Positions 25,793-35,939 of a stretch of 64,000 bases of DNA are shown here, piece by piece. The translations under genes were made by a program, and so were the position numbers. The DNA is from Psychrobacillus sp044762855. GTDB lineage: Bacteria; Bacillota; Bacilli; Bacillales_A; Planococcaceae. The notes under the pieces were generated by a model. That model saw nothing but the letters and a program-made list of their open reading frames with translations, was not told where the DNA came from and ran no database searches. Numbering within the stretch: the first letter of the stretch is position 1; every line of letters begins with the position of its first letter. The stretch covers positions 806,001 to 870,000 of the forward strand of contig NZ_JBIWFB010000001.1 in the NCBI RefSeq assembly GCF_044762855.1. The letters are read 5' to 3'.

Positions 25793-26728
25793 ATGAATGC
25801 AGGAATTATTGGGTTAGGAACATACTCACCTGAAAAAGTATTGACAAATGAAGACCTTGAAAAAATGGTAGATACATCAGACGAATGGATACGTACGAGA
25901 ACTGGCATAGAAGAAAGAAGAATAGCAGGGGATGACCAAGATACATCTGATTTAGCGTTTGAAGCTGCTAAAGAAGCGATTAAAGATGCAGGAATTTCAC
26001 CTGAACAAATAGGACTTATCCTTGTAGCAACGGTAACACCGGATACACCGTTTCCAAGTGTTTCCTCCATGTTACAAGATCGTTTAGGTGCAACCAATGC
26101 TGCGGCAATGGATGTTTCAGCGGCTTGTGCTGGATTTATGTACGGATTAGTTACTGCAAAGCAATTTGTGGAATCGGATACTTATTCACATGTACTTGTC
26201 GTAGGTGTAGAAAAGCTTTCGAAAATCACAGATTGGGAAGACCGTAATACTGCAGTATTATTCGGTGATGGAGCAGGAGCTGCGGTAGTAAGTAAAGTTT
26301 CAGAAGGTCGTGGAATTTTATCATTTGAACTAGGTGCAGATGGAAGTGGCGGCAAACATTTATACCAAGATGGTGCTCATTTAGCGATGAACGGTCGAGA
26401 AGTATTCAAATTTGCTGTGAGACAAATGGGTGAATCTGCTGTCAACGTAATTGAAAAAGCAGGACTTTCCAAAGAAGATATAGATATGTTAATCCCGCAT
26501 CAAGCGAATATTCGTATTATGGACGCTTCTAGAGAAAGATTAGGATTACCAACAGAAAAAATGTCTAAAACCATTCATAAGTATGGGAACACTTCATCGG
26601 CGTCCATTCCACTTTCTTTAAAAGAAGAAGTAGACAACGGCAAAGTAAAAGACGATGATATCCTTGTTATGGTTGGCTTTGGCGGTGGCTTAACTTGGGG
26701 TGCCATTACCTTAAAATGGGGAAGATAA
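25793..26728 (+). CDS. fabH: FabH, 3-oxoacyl-ACP synthase III
   Basis: 311 residues with the thiolase-type fold. The active-site triad is visible as Cys in SAACAGFMYG, His in IPHQANIRI and Asn in YGNTSSAS. It condenses acyl-CoA primers with malonyl-ACP to start fatty acid synthesis; in Bacillales the enzyme prefers branched primers. Followed by fabF after 28 bp and controlled by the FapR site upstream. Confidence 0.96.
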   Translation: MNAGIIGLGTYSPEKVLTNEDLEKMVDTSDEWIRTRTGIEERRIAGDDQDTSDLAFEAAKEAIKDAGISPEQIGLILVATVTPDTPFPSVSSMLQDRLGATNAAAMDVSAACAGFMYGLVTAKQFVESDTYSHVLVVGVEKLSKITDWEDRNTAVLFGDGAGAAVVSKVSEGRGILSFELGADGSGGKHLYQDGAHLAMNGREVFKFAVRQMGESAVNVIEKAGLSKEDIDMLIPHQANIRIMDASRERLGLPTEKMSKTIHKYGNTSSASIPLSLKEEVDNGKVKDDDILVMVGFGGGLTWGAITLKWGR

Positions 26729-26756
26729 ACATTGAATTACGAAAGGATGAATATGC

Positions 26757-27992
26757 ATGACGAAACGAAGAGTTGTAGTAACAGGAATAGGTGCTGTTAC
26801 ACCACTTGGCAATGATATAGAGACAACTTGGTCTAGTATTAAAGAAGGTAAGTCAGGCGTAGGTATGTTGACAAGACTTGATGCAAGTCAATTCGCAGCA
26901 AAAGTTGCAGCGGAAGTAAAAGACTTTGATATAGAGAAATATATTGAGAGAAAAGAAGCGCGTAAAATGGACCGCTTCACGCATTATGCACTTGCAGCTT
27001 CTATTATGGCTGTGGAAGATGCTAATTTGACAATTACGGAAGAGGTAGGTCTTCGAACAGGTGTATGGATCGGTTCTGGTATTGGTGGAATGGAAACATA
27101 TGAAAATCAGTTCCGTACATTTTTAGAAAAAGGCGCACGTCGTGTTAGTCCATTTTTTGTACCAATGATGATTCCAGATATGGCTGCTGGTCAAGTATCT
27201 ATTCATTTCGGAGCAAAAGCAATCAATTCATGTTCGGTGACTGCATGTGCATCTGGCACAAACTCCATTGGGGATGCATTTAAAGTAATTGAACGTGGAG
27301 ATGCAGATGTGATGATTACAGGGGGAGCGGAATCACCGATCACCCACATGTCTGTAGCAGGATTCTGCTCTAGCACTGCACTATCATTGAATACAGATCC
27401 TCATACAGCATCTAGACCATTTGATGCAAATCGTGATGGATTTGTCATAGGTGAAGGCGCAGGAATTATTATTTTGGAAGAATATGAGCATGCTGTTGCT
27501 CGTGGAGCGAAAATTTACGCCGAAATTATTGGATATGGCTCTACTGGGGATGCTCATCATATTACAGCACCAGCTCCTGGTGGAGAAGGGGCTGCACGTG
27601 CGATGCAACAAGCATTAGAAGATGCAGATGTTCAACCTGAGCAAGTCGGTTATATTAATGCACACGGAACAAGTACGCCATATAATGACCAATTTGAAAC
27701 AATGGCTGTGAAATCTGTTTTTGCAGAGCATGCATATAATCTAGCGATGAGTTCTACTAAATCAATGACAGGTCACTTATTAGGAGCGGCTGGTGGAGTA
27801 GAAGCAATCTTTACGGTGCTTGCATTAAAAGAGGGCATTTTGCCACCAACGATCAATTTAGAAACACCTGATCCAGAATGTGATTTAGATTATGTGCCAA
27901 ATGTTGCGAGATCAGCAAACCTTGAATACGCAATGAGTAATTCACTCGGATTTGGCGGACATAACGCAAGTATTTTATTTAAAAAAATATAA
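26757..27992 (+). CDS. fabF: FabF, 3-oxoacyl-ACP synthase II
   Basis: 411 residues, the usual length. Catalytic Cys in TACASGTNS and His residues in AHGTSTPYND and SMTGHLLGAAG form the Cys-His-His triad of elongating condensing enzymes. It extends acyl-ACP in type II fatty acid synthesis and is a FapR regulon member through cotranscription with fabH. Ends before a strong terminator. Confidence 0.97.
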   Translation: MTKRRVVVTGIGAVTPLGNDIETTWSSIKEGKSGVGMLTRLDASQFAAKVAAEVKDFDIEKYIERKEARKMDRFTHYALAASIMAVEDANLTITEEVGLRTGVWIGSGIGGMETYENQFRTFLEKGARRVSPFFVPMMIPDMAAGQVSIHFGAKAINSCSVTACASGTNSIGDAFKVIERGDADVMITGGAESPITHMSVAGFCSSTALSLNTDPHTASRPFDANRDGFVIGEGAGIIILEEYEHAVARGAKIYAEIIGYGSTGDAHHITAPAPGGEGAARAMQQALEDADVQPEQVGYINAHGTSTPYNDQFETMAVKSVFAEHAYNLAMSSTKSMTGHLLGAAGGVEAIFTVLALKEGILPPTINLETPDPECDLDYVPNVARSANLEYAMSNSLGFGGHNASILFKKI

Positions 27993-28004
27993 AAACATAT
28001 AGGA

Positions 28005-28045
28005 GAAAGGGCGCTAAGCATTGCTAGCGCCCTTTCTTTATTTAT
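28005..28045 (+). terminator. Terminator of fabH-fabF
   Basis: The perfect 12-bp stem GAAAGGGCGCTA/TAGCGCCCTTTC has an 8-nt loop and is followed by TTTATTTATTT. Confidence 0.92.
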
Positions 28046-28076
28046 TTAATAAAATTTTTCTAATTTTCACTAATTA

Positions 28077-28456
28077 CTGAGATAATGCGTCATATGGTAA
28101 AGCATCGGCCTTTTATGATTGGAAAATAATTATTATTTATATATGTACAATATTGACCAAAATAAATCTCAGTCACCGCCGTTTCATCTCAAGTAAACTT
28201 ATTGTTTTAAGAATTTAGTTGCTTTCATTGAAGGATTTGTTGCCCTAAGCCATTTATTGGATTAATACAGTCGGAAAATTGTAGGAGGATTTATTTTAAG
28301 CAAGTCAATACTGAGCAAGTAAACAATTTTTGTTGATTTTCTCTGCAGGAAGGCATTGCCACACGACGTGGAGTTCTCAGCCTTTGTTCTTCTGTGAGAA
28401 AAATGAGCCTTCATAACGTACGCGTTAGCGGCTGTGAAAACTCTACGACATTAAAG
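28077..28456. repeat. MITE-like intergenic element, copy A
   Basis: It lies in the 0.9-kb gene-free gap after fabF. The left end GAGATAATGCGTCAT and right end CTACGACATTAAAG match the inverted ends of the other copies in degenerate form. The middle is collinear with copy E at 60683 (GTAAACTT, AAGAATT, TTGCTTTC, GTTGCCCTAA, CCATTT). One 21-bp unit at 28218-28238 is kept, followed by a GC-richer tail (TTTTCTCTGCAGG). No coding potential. The remaining part of the gap (28457-28890) holds only AT-rich DNA and the CodY-like site. Confidence 0.65.
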
Positions 28457-28716
28457 AATATAACTGGAATAAAATGGTTAATCATTATTCAAAAACACCT
28501 CAAAGCATTTCCAAGTAAAAATTTGGAAGTGCTTTTTAGTATGTAAAATATTTTATTAAGTTGAAGTGCTAGTTTAGTAGTGTTTTAGCGCATTGGTGGA
28601 TATTTTAGTGAAATAATATGTCGAAAAATGATGTCCCATTCATTTTATGAAAAATTTTTTTAGTTAGTTTATAATGGCAAAAACCGTTGAAAATACTATG
28701 TTTTCACCTAATTACT

Positions 28717-28731
28717 AATTTTCTAAAAAGA
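28717..28731 (+). promoter_or_regulatory. CodY-like box upstream of the app operon
   Basis: AATTTTCTAAAAAGA has three mismatches to AATTTTCWGAAAATT. Peptide transporters are common CodY targets, but the AT-rich setting makes chance matches likely. Confidence 0.35.
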
Positions 28732-28890
28732 GTAAATAAAGGAAACAGTCAAAAAATAATATTGCGATTGTAAAGAGATTGTAATAGACTTTGTAATTAA
28801 GGTAACAAAACTGAAAAGTGAAACAATTTAATAGCTTAGTAATTTCCAATGTTTGGGTAAAATGATCGATGGCATGAAAGGAGAAATACT

Positions 28891-29904
28891 TTGAACAACA
28901 CAGAGAAACTTTTAACGATCAATAACTTACATACTGGTTTTCGGATAAAGGATACATATTATGACGCAGTCGATGGCGTATCAATTTCACTAAAGAAAAA
29001 CGAAATACTTGCTATTGTAGGCGAATCTGGATGTGGGAAGTCCACACTCGCGACTTCTATCATTGGTCTTCATGATCATAACAAGACGAGAGTAGAGGGA
29101 GAAATCATTTATAAAGGAAAAAATCTCGCAAAGTTGGATGAAGAAAAGTTTAACGAAGTCCGCGGTGAAGAAATCGGAATGATTTTCCAAGATCCACTTT
29201 CTGCCTTGAATCCGCTTATGCGAATTGGTGATCAAATTGAAGAGAGTTTAGCATTCCATACAAAAATGTCTAAAGGAGAACGAGATAAACGCGTTTTAGA
29301 GCTTCTCAATCAAGTTGGAATTTCCAATCCAGCACGTATCGCGAAACAGTTTCCTCATCAATTATCAGGGGGAATGCGACAACGGGTCATTATTGCAATT
29401 GCCCTTTCATGTAAACCAAATATAATTATCGCTGACGAACCAACTACAGCACTCGATGTAACAATACAAGCTCAAATATTAGATTTATTAAAAGATTTGC
29501 AAGCAGAAACCGGAGCTGGAATTGTTTTAATAACACATGACTTAGGAGTAGTAGCAGAAGTGGCAGACCGAGTTGCCGTTATGTATGCAGGGCAAATTAT
29601 AGAAGAGGCACCAGTAGAGGAATTATTCGCAAACCCCTTGCATCCATATACACGTTCTCTGTTCAACTCGATACCACAAATGAATAGCGAGAATGAGAAA
29701 CTACAAGTAATTCAAGGAATTGTTCCATCTTTAATAAACTTGCCAAGAACAGGTTGCAGATTTTCAGCACGTATCCCATGGATTACAGAAGCGATGCATG
29801 AAGAAAATCCAACGATGCACGAAGTTTCTCCAGGTCATCTAGTTAGATGTACTTGCTGGCAACACTTTCATTTTGAAAGTGAAGAAGGAGGAATTGCAAG
29901 ATGA
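28891..29904 (+). CDS. appD: Oligopeptide ABC transporter ATPase, AppD/OppD type
   Basis: 337 residues. Walker A GESGCGKST, signature LSGGMRQRV, Walker B IIADEPTTALDV and H-loop ITHDLGVVAEVA are complete, followed by the OppD-type C-terminal extension. The last residues lack the usual CxxxxPxC cluster: only GCRF and RCTCW remain. TTG start with AAGGAG upstream. First gene of a D-F-B-C-A operon; together with AppF it powers peptide import. Assigned as app rather than opp because it sits between fabF and trpS, as in B. subtilis. Confidence 0.85.
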   Translation: MNNTEKLLTINNLHTGFRIKDTYYDAVDGVSISLKKNEILAIVGESGCGKSTLATSIIGLHDHNKTRVEGEIIYKGKNLAKLDEEKFNEVRGEEIGMIFQDPLSALNPLMRIGDQIEESLAFHTKMSKGERDKRVLELLNQVGISNPARIAKQFPHQLSGGMRQRVIIAIALSCKPNIIIADEPTTALDVTIQAQILDLLKDLQAETGAGIVLITHDLGVVAEVADRVAVMYAGQIIEEAPVEELFANPLHPYTRSLFNSIPQMNSENEKLQVIQGIVPSLINLPRTGCRFSARIPWITEAMHEENPTMHEVSPGHLVRCTCWQHFHFESEEGGIAR

Positions 29905-30848
29905 GTTTTATGCAAATAAATGACTTAAAAGTATATTATCCAATTCGTGGAGGCTTTTTCAATACAGTAGTTGACCAAGTAACTGCAGTAGATGGAATCT
30001 CGCTGGAATTTGAAAAGGGAAAAGCATATGGCTTAGTTGGTGAGTCGGGATGTGGAAAATCGACGACTGGTAAATCGATTATTGGCTTAGAAAAAATCAC
30101 TTCAGGAAGTATCATATACGAAGGAAAAAACGTGACACATAATCGAAGAGGACGTGGATCTTCCTATAATCGAGATATACAAATGATTTTCCAAGATGCA
30201 CATTCTAGTTTGAATCCTCGTAAAAGAGTAAAAGATATTATTGCTGAGCCGATTCGAAATTTTTTGAAACTTTCTCCAGATGAGGAAAAACGTAGGATAA
30301 ATGAATTGCTCGCAATTGTAGGGATGAATGAAGATGCCAAATTGAAATATCCGCATGAGTTCTCAGGAGGACAAAAACAACGAATTGGGATTGCCCGAGC
30401 AATCGCTTGTAATCCAAAGCTTATTATTGCGGATGAGCCAGTTTCCGCACTAGATCTATCCGTTCAAGCGCAAGTACTAAACTTCATGAAAGATATTCAG
30501 CAAGAATTAGGACTAAGCTATTTATTTATCTCGCATGATTTAGGGGTAGTGAAGCATATGTGTGATCATATATCGATCATGTATAAAGGACGTTTTGTTG
30601 AATCGGGGAGCCGTCAAGATATATATACGAATCCACAACATATATACACGAAACGATTATTATCGGCAATTCCGGATGTGAATCCAATAGATCGAAAAGA
30701 GCGAAAAAAGGAAAGAATCGAAGTAGAAGCAAGCTATGCTACAAATCATAAAAATTACTTTGATGAAAACGGAAAAGTACATGATTTAAAACAATTATCC
30801 ACTACACATTTTGTAGCAATAAGTGCTCGCGAGAAAGGGGGCATTTAA
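29901..30848 (+). CDS. appF: Oligopeptide ABC transporter ATPase, AppF/OppF type
   Basis: 315 residues overlapping appD by 4 bp (ATGA). Walker A GESGCGKST, signature FSGGQKQRI, Walker B IIADEPVSALDL and ISHDLGVVKHM are intact. Second nucleotide-binding subunit of the app importer. The C-terminal region ends with the SAREKGGI tail and lacks the ATPxxC motif common in OppF. Confidence 0.85.
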   Translation: MSFMQINDLKVYYPIRGGFFNTVVDQVTAVDGISLEFEKGKAYGLVGESGCGKSTTGKSIIGLEKITSGSIIYEGKNVTHNRRGRGSSYNRDIQMIFQDAHSSLNPRKRVKDIIAEPIRNFLKLSPDEEKRRINELLAIVGMNEDAKLKYPHEFSGGQKQRIGIARAIACNPKLIIADEPVSALDLSVQAQVLNFMKDIQQELGLSYLFISHDLGVVKHMCDHISIMYKGRFVESGSRQDIYTNPQHIYTKRLLSAIPDVNPIDRKERKKERIEVEASYATNHKNYFDENGKVHDLKQLSTTHFVAISAREKGGI

Positions 30849-30849
30849 C

Positions 30850-31812
30850 ATGTGGAAGACAATTGTTAGACGAGTATTAATCATGATTCCGCAATTATTT
30901 GTTCTAAGTTTATTAATCTTTATTATGGCTAAAGCAATGCCAGGAGACCCATTTACAGGAATGATTACTCCAGACACGGATCCGGCACGAATTGAGGAGC
31001 TCCGTGAAAAGGCTGGCTTGAATGATCCATGGTATGTGCAATATGTAAACTGGATTGGAAATGCTGCACAAGGGGATTTTGGAAAAAGTTACACATATAA
31101 AATACAAGTATCTACTTTAATCGGAGAGCGAGCGTTAAATACATTTTGGTTATCGTTAGTAAGTGTCATCTTGTTATATTTAATCGCCATTCCACTTGGT
31201 GTTTTAGCAGGGCGGTATCAAGATACATTTTTAGAAAAAACAATCGTATTATACAGCTTCGTCACATATGCTATTCCGACATTCGTTTTGGCATTAATTT
31301 TCTTATACATTTTTGGTTACCAACTTCACTGGTTTCCAACAGTAGGTAGTGTTGATATTAAATATGATGCAGGTACATCTGGTTACTTGTGGAGTAAGTT
31401 ATACCACATGCTGTTACCAGCAATCACCACAGCTGTATTAGGTACTACTGGTGTCATTCAGTACCTACGTTCTGAAATTATTGACGCAAAATCGATGGAT
31501 TATGTGCGAACTGCACGAAGTAAAGGAATTCCTGTTAGAAAAGTGTATTCACGTCATATTTTTAGAAATTCATTACTCCCAATTGCAGCTTTCTTAGGGT
31601 TTACAATTACTGGGTTACTAGGTGGATCCATTTTCATCGAAACAATTTTCGGTTATCCGGGGATGGGGCAATTATTTATATCGTCCCTTTCATCACGTGA
31701 CTACAGTGTGATTACCGCGCTTGTTATGTTGTATGGCTTCTTAGCGTTATTAGGTAGTCTACTGTCCGATATCATCATGAGTATCGTTGACCCAAGAATT
31801 AGGATAGAATAG
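30850..31812 (+). CDS. appB: Oligopeptide ABC permease, AppB/OppB type
   Basis: 320 residues from ATG 30850; GAAAGGGGG lies 8 bp upstream and the longer frame from 30823 is rejected. The N-terminal RRVLIMIPQLFVLSLLIF segment and the EAA loop (TARSKGIPVRKVYSRHIFRN) are characteristic of the OppB permease, six transmembrane helices in all. Starts 1 bp after the appF stop. Confidence 0.88.
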   Translation: MWKTIVRRVLIMIPQLFVLSLLIFIMAKAMPGDPFTGMITPDTDPARIEELREKAGLNDPWYVQYVNWIGNAAQGDFGKSYTYKIQVSTLIGERALNTFWLSLVSVILLYLIAIPLGVLAGRYQDTFLEKTIVLYSFVTYAIPTFVLALIFLYIFGYQLHWFPTVGSVDIKYDAGTSGYLWSKLYHMLLPAITTAVLGTTGVIQYLRSEIIDAKSMDYVRTARSKGIPVRKVYSRHIFRNSLLPIAAFLGFTITGLLGGSIFIETIFGYPGMGQLFISSLSSRDYSVITALVMLYGFLALLGSLLSDIIMSIVDPRIRIE

Positions 31813-31844
31813 GCGAACTAAATGTTAAGGAGAGGTGCATAAAT

Positions 31845-32750
31845 ATGGGGAAAGAAGCAACAATTGATAGTAAAAAAGTAAAAACTAACTCTCCTCCAAC
31901 GGGTATGCAAGTTATTTTCAGAGAGTTTAGTAAAGATAAACTGGCCATGTTCTCACTGATTTCTTTAGTAATTGTAATTGTAGGGGTTTTTATATGGGCA
32001 TGGTTTATTGACCAAGATGCATTGATGCGTGTTAGTTTACGAGATAAATATGCACCGCCAGGAGATAAGTTCTTTTTAGGAGCCGATCAAGGTGGGAAAG
32101 ATATTCTTGGACAGTTAGTAATTGGTGCTAAAAACTCCATTAGTATTGCTATCGCGATCACGTTAATTACCGGTGTTTTTGGTATTATTGTCGGCTTAGT
32201 TTGTGGTTATTTTGGGGGATGGATTGATAATATGTTTATGCGTATTATCGACTTTTTTATCACGATTCCTTCTTTAATGATTATTATCGTATTTGTAACA
32301 GTCGTACCAAAATATACAGTTACTATTTTTATATTCATCATGAGTTTATTTCTTTGGACTAGTACTGCCCGACTTGTACGTAGTAAAGCATTGTCCGAAA
32401 GCAGACGGGATTATGTCAATGCTTCTAAGACGATGGGCACACCGGGTATATTGATCATATTCAAAGAAATTATGCCCAATTTAAGTTCAATTTTAATCGT
32501 CGAGATGACATTAAACTTTGCAGGGAATGTGGGGATTGAAACGGGTCTATCTTATCTTGGATTCGGTTTACCACCTCAAACCCCTAGTTTAGGTACATTA
32601 ATAAGCTATGCAAATAACCCACTTGTACTGCAAGATAAGTGGTGGGTATGGTTACCAGCGTCAATCTTTATCTTGTTAATGATGTTAGGGATTAACTATG
32701 TAGGGCAGGCATTGCGCCGTTCGGCAGATGCTAAGCAGCGTTTAGGTTAA
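31845..32750 (+). CDS. appC: Oligopeptide ABC permease, AppC/OppC type
   Basis: 301 residues with an N-terminal cytoplasmic tail, first helix, a periplasmic-side loop with LGADQGGKDILGQLVIGAK, and an EAA loop (ASKTMGTPGILIIFKEIMPN). Second permease of the importer. AAGGAGAGG precedes the ATG. Confidence 0.88.
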   Translation: MGKEATIDSKKVKTNSPPTGMQVIFREFSKDKLAMFSLISLVIVIVGVFIWAWFIDQDALMRVSLRDKYAPPGDKFFLGADQGGKDILGQLVIGAKNSISIAIAITLITGVFGIIVGLVCGYFGGWIDNMFMRIIDFFITIPSLMIIIVFVTVVPKYTVTIFIFIMSLFLWTSTARLVRSKALSESRRDYVNASKTMGTPGILIIFKEIMPNLSSILIVEMTLNFAGNVGIETGLSYLGFGLPPQTPSLGTLISYANNPLVLQDKWWVWLPASIFILLMMLGINYVGQALRRSADAKQRLG

Positions 32751-32820
32751 CTTTTTTTGGTATTAAACGGATTCGCGTTTGATATATATATGAAAAAGAG
32801 AGTAAAAAGGAGGAAAAGAA

Positions 32821-34686
32821 ATGAGTAAGAAGCTTTGGGGATTACTAGCATTGTTACTAGCATTTATGCTTGTACTAGCTGCTTGTAACAGTGATGGAGA
32901 AGAATCTACTGGTACAGATGAGGGAACAAAAACAGAAGATGCTACTACAGATGATGGTGGAGAAGAAGGTACAGAAGAAGAGGCAGAAGAACCAGTTGCA
33001 GAAGAATCGGACGCATTATTCCCATTATCCGTTGAAAACGACGGTGAAGCTATTTCAGGTGGTACTTTAAAAGTTGCAATGGCAAAAGATGAGCCATTCC
33101 AAGGAATTTTCTCTTATGTATTGTATGAAGATGCTTATGATGCAGACATCTTAGCATATGCAACAAACTCACTTTTCGAAACTGATGGAGATTTCTTAAT
33201 AACAGATGAAGGTATTGCAAGTATGGAAGTAGATCAAGAAAACAATAAAGTATTAGTAAAAATTCGTGAAGGTGTAAAATGGTCTGACGGAGAACCGTTA
33301 AAAATCGAAGACTTAATCCAACCTTATTTAATTATTGGTCACAAAGACTACACAGGTGTTCGTTATGATTCTGATTTCCAAAATATTATTGGTGCTGTTG
33401 AATACCATGATGGTGCTGCTGATACAATTTCAGGTCTTAAAAAAGTGGATGAAACAACATTAGAAATTTCATTCAATAAATTATCTCCAGCAATCTTCAG
33501 TGGTGGAGATGGAATTTGGACATATGCAGAGCCAAGTCATATTATTAAAGATATTCCAGTTGCGGATTTAGTAGAATCAGATGCAGTTCGTAAAAGCCCA
33601 GTTACTTTAGGTGCGTTCAAGTTTGATAAAATCGTACCAGGTGAATCTGTTCAATTAGTAGCAAACGAACACTACTGGAAAGGTCAACCAAAATTAGATG
33701 GCGTTCTAGTAAAAGTTGTACCAACAAGCTCCATTTCAGTAGCAATGCAACAAGGTGAATATGATATTGCTTCAAGTTTCAGTGCTTCTAAAATGGAAGA
33801 AGTAAAAGACTTTGATAATATCGAAATATTAGGTCGACAAGAACTTTACTATGCTTACTTAGGATTCAAATTAGGTAAATACGATTACGATAATAGTTTA
33901 GTTGTAACTGACTTAGAAAATTCTAAAATGGGAGACGTAAAACTACGTCAAGCGATGGGCTATGCTTTAGACGTAGAGCAAGTTGCGGAAGTTTTCTATA
34001 ATAACTTACGTGAACGTGCAAACTCATTAATTCCTCCGGTATTTGCATCTTTCTATGATGCATCTTTAGAAGGATATACGTATGATCCAGACAAAGCAGC
34101 TGCATTATTAGAAGAAGCTGGTTTCAAAGATGTAGATGGCGATGGAATCCGTGAAGACAAAGAAGGGAAACCTTTTGAGATTAAATTTGCGACAATGTCA
34201 GGTGATGATATCGCAGAAGATATTACACAATTCTATTTACAAAACTGGAAAGATGTAGGCTTAAATGTAACATTAACAACAGGCCGTACAATCGAATTCA
34301 ACAGCTTCTATGATAAAATTGAAGCAGATGATCCAGAAATCGATATTTTCATGGCTGCATGGGGTACAGGAACAAACCCATCTCCAGCAGGTCTTTACTC
34401 GAAAACAGCTCAATATAACTTTAGCCGTTACTCTTCTGATTTCTTAGAGCAAACGCTAACAAATATTGACTCTCCAGAATCATTTGATGCTGATTACCGT
34501 GCAAAAGAATTCCGTGCATGGCAAGAATATATGGCTGAGCAAGCGCCAGTTATTCCAACAATGTATCGTTATGAGTTAGTACCAGTTAATAAACGTGTGA
34601 AAAACTACAATATTGACTATGCTAACCCAACTGAGTTACACGAGATTGAGCTAGTAGCTGATACAGGAGTAAAATCTACAAAATAA
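32821..34686 (+). CDS. appA: Oligopeptide-binding lipoprotein, AppA/OppA type (SBP family 5)
   Basis: 621 residues. Lipoprotein signal with lipobox LAAC (Cys22), then an acidic Asp/Glu/Thr-rich linker to about residue 65 and a family-5 peptide-binding domain (REGVKWSDGEPLKIEDLIQP). An acidic loop DVDGDGIRED resembles a calcium loop. It delivers peptides to AppBCDF. Its place at the end of the operon differs from B. subtilis, where appA is third, before the permease genes. Confidence 0.9.
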   Translation: MSKKLWGLLALLLAFMLVLAACNSDGEESTGTDEGTKTEDATTDDGGEEGTEEEAEEPVAEESDALFPLSVENDGEAISGGTLKVAMAKDEPFQGIFSYVLYEDAYDADILAYATNSLFETDGDFLITDEGIASMEVDQENNKVLVKIREGVKWSDGEPLKIEDLIQPYLIIGHKDYTGVRYDSDFQNIIGAVEYHDGAADTISGLKKVDETTLEISFNKLSPAIFSGGDGIWTYAEPSHIIKDIPVADLVESDAVRKSPVTLGAFKFDKIVPGESVQLVANEHYWKGQPKLDGVLVKVVPTSSISVAMQQGEYDIASSFSASKMEEVKDFDNIEILGRQELYYAYLGFKLGKYDYDNSLVVTDLENSKMGDVKLRQAMGYALDVEQVAEVFYNNLRERANSLIPPVFASFYDASLEGYTYDPDKAAALLEEAGFKDVDGDGIREDKEGKPFEIKFATMSGDDIAEDITQFYLQNWKDVGLNVTLTTGRTIEFNSFYDKIEADDPEIDIFMAAWGTGTNPSPAGLYSKTAQYNFSRYSSDFLEQTLTNIDSPESFDADYRAKEFRAWQEYMAEQAPVIPTMYRYELVPVNKRVKNYNIDYANPTELHEIELVADTGVKSTK

Positions 34687-34694
34687 TAAATAAA

Positions 34695-34735
34695 AAAACC
34701 GTTCCTAGACGAAAGTTTAGGAACGGTTTTTCATA
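34695..34735 (+). terminator. Terminator of the app operon
   Basis: The 13-bp stem AAAACCGTTCCTA/TAGGAACGGTTTT is followed by T residues, just after appA. Confidence 0.9.
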
Positions 34736-34759
34736 TTGTTTAAGAAGGATGTGATACAT

Positions 34760-34972
34760 ATGAGAATGGTATTGTTTTTAATCAGTTATGGGATAGCAGT
34801 TATTAGTTGCTCCCACTTAGTTTTATTCTTAAACTTTTTATCTTTAGGTTATTCGTTGAATTCTGTACTGATGTACATGCTCCAGTCAAAAGAATTTATG
34901 ATGCTATGTGGATCGCTTTTAGTTTTAACGATTATCGTCTTCTTCCGAGGCCCATTGCGGCTTCCATCTTAG
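34760..34972 (+). CDS. Small two- or three-helix membrane protein of unknown function
   Basis: 70 residues from ATG 34760, with AGAAGGATGTGAT upstream. Hydrophobic segments VLFLISYGIAVISCSHLVLF and LLVLTIIVFF flank a polar loop. The gene is convergent with trpS and their 3' ends overlap by 41 bp, so the trpS C-terminus and this protein's last residues share DNA. I do not recognise a named family. The absence of frameshifts and the good ribosome site favour a real gene. Confidence 0.65.
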   Translation: MRMVLFLISYGIAVISCSHLVLFLNFLSLGYSLNSVLMYMLQSKEFMMLCGSLLVLTIIVFFRGPLRLPS

Positions 34973-35918
34973 CAAGTGTCGCATTTGCTAAAGCATTTGC
35001 TTTTTCTGCTCCAAGATCTAAGATGTCATCTAGCTCAGATGAATTTAATAATTCTTCATATCTCGCTTGAATTGGAGCTAAATGATCGATGATAACTTGT
35101 GCCACAGACGCTTTAAAATCTCCATAACCTTTGCCTTCATACTTTTGTACAAGTGCTTCTATTGATACGTCAGTCAGAGCTGCTTCTATTGTAAGGAGAT
35201 TTGAAACGCCTGGTTTGTTTTCAAGATCATATGCAACAATGCCTTCAGAATCTGTTACAGAACTTTTTATTTTCTTTTCAATTTCCTTAGGTGTATCGAG
35301 TAGGCGGATTGTTGCTTTTTTATTTGGATCGGATTTACTCATTTTTTTCAATGGGTCTTGTAATGATTTAATACGTGCACCGTTCTTGGGAAGTTGGATA
35401 TCAGGAATTGTCAGTACTTCCCCGTATTTTTTATTGAATCGTTCTGCTAAGTCACGTGTTAACTCCACATGTTGTTTTTGGTCGTCGCCAACAGGTACGA
35501 TATCCGATTGATATAGAAGGATATCCGCTGCCATTAATGGTGGATATGTTAATAACGCTGCTGATACTGCTTCTTTTCCTGTCGATTTGTCTTTAAATTG
35601 CGTCATTCTTTCTAATTCACCGATATAGGAAATACATTGCATAATCCATCCGGCCTGTGCATGCGCAGGGACTTCAGATTGTATAAATAATGTAGACTTA
35701 TTCGGGTCAATTCCTACTGCAATATACAATGCTGCAAGGGAACGAATATGCCCGCGTAGTTCTTCGGGGTCCTGTGGAACGGTGATAGCATGTTGATCAA
35801 CAATGCAAAATACGCAATCATAATCGTCTTGTAATGCGGTAAACTGTCTAAACGCACCGATATAGTTTCCTAACGTAATAATTCCTGTTGGCTGAACTCC
35901 TGAAAAAATTTTCTTCAT
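34932..35918 (-). CDS. trpS: Tryptophanyl-tRNA synthetase
   Basis: 328 residues from the ATG at 35918; the frame extending to 36050 runs through the T-box leader and is rejected. Class I synthetase with HIGH-equivalent TLGNYIGAF at the N-terminus, signature GDDQKQHVELTRDLAERFN and KMSKS loop KKMSKSDPN. Charges tRNA-Trp. Expression is governed by the T-box leader upstream. Position between app and opp operons is the same as in B. subtilis. Confidence 0.97.
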   Translation of the reverse strand: MKKIFSGVQPTGIITLGNYIGAFRQFTALQDDYDCVFCIVDQHAITVPQDPEELRGHIRSLAALYIAVGIDPNKSTLFIQSEVPAHAQAGWIMQCISYIGELERMTQFKDKSTGKEAVSAALLTYPPLMAADILLYQSDIVPVGDDQKQHVELTRDLAERFNKKYGEVLTIPDIQLPKNGARIKSLQDPLKKMSKSDPNKKATIRLLDTPKEIEKKIKSSVTDSEGIVAYDLENKPGVSNLLTIEAALTDVSIEALVQKYEGKGYGDFKASVAQVIIDHLAPIQARYEELLNSSELDDILDLGAEKANALANATLAKMEAAMGLGRRR

Positions 35919-35939
35919 GTTTTTTCCTCCTCGATAAAA

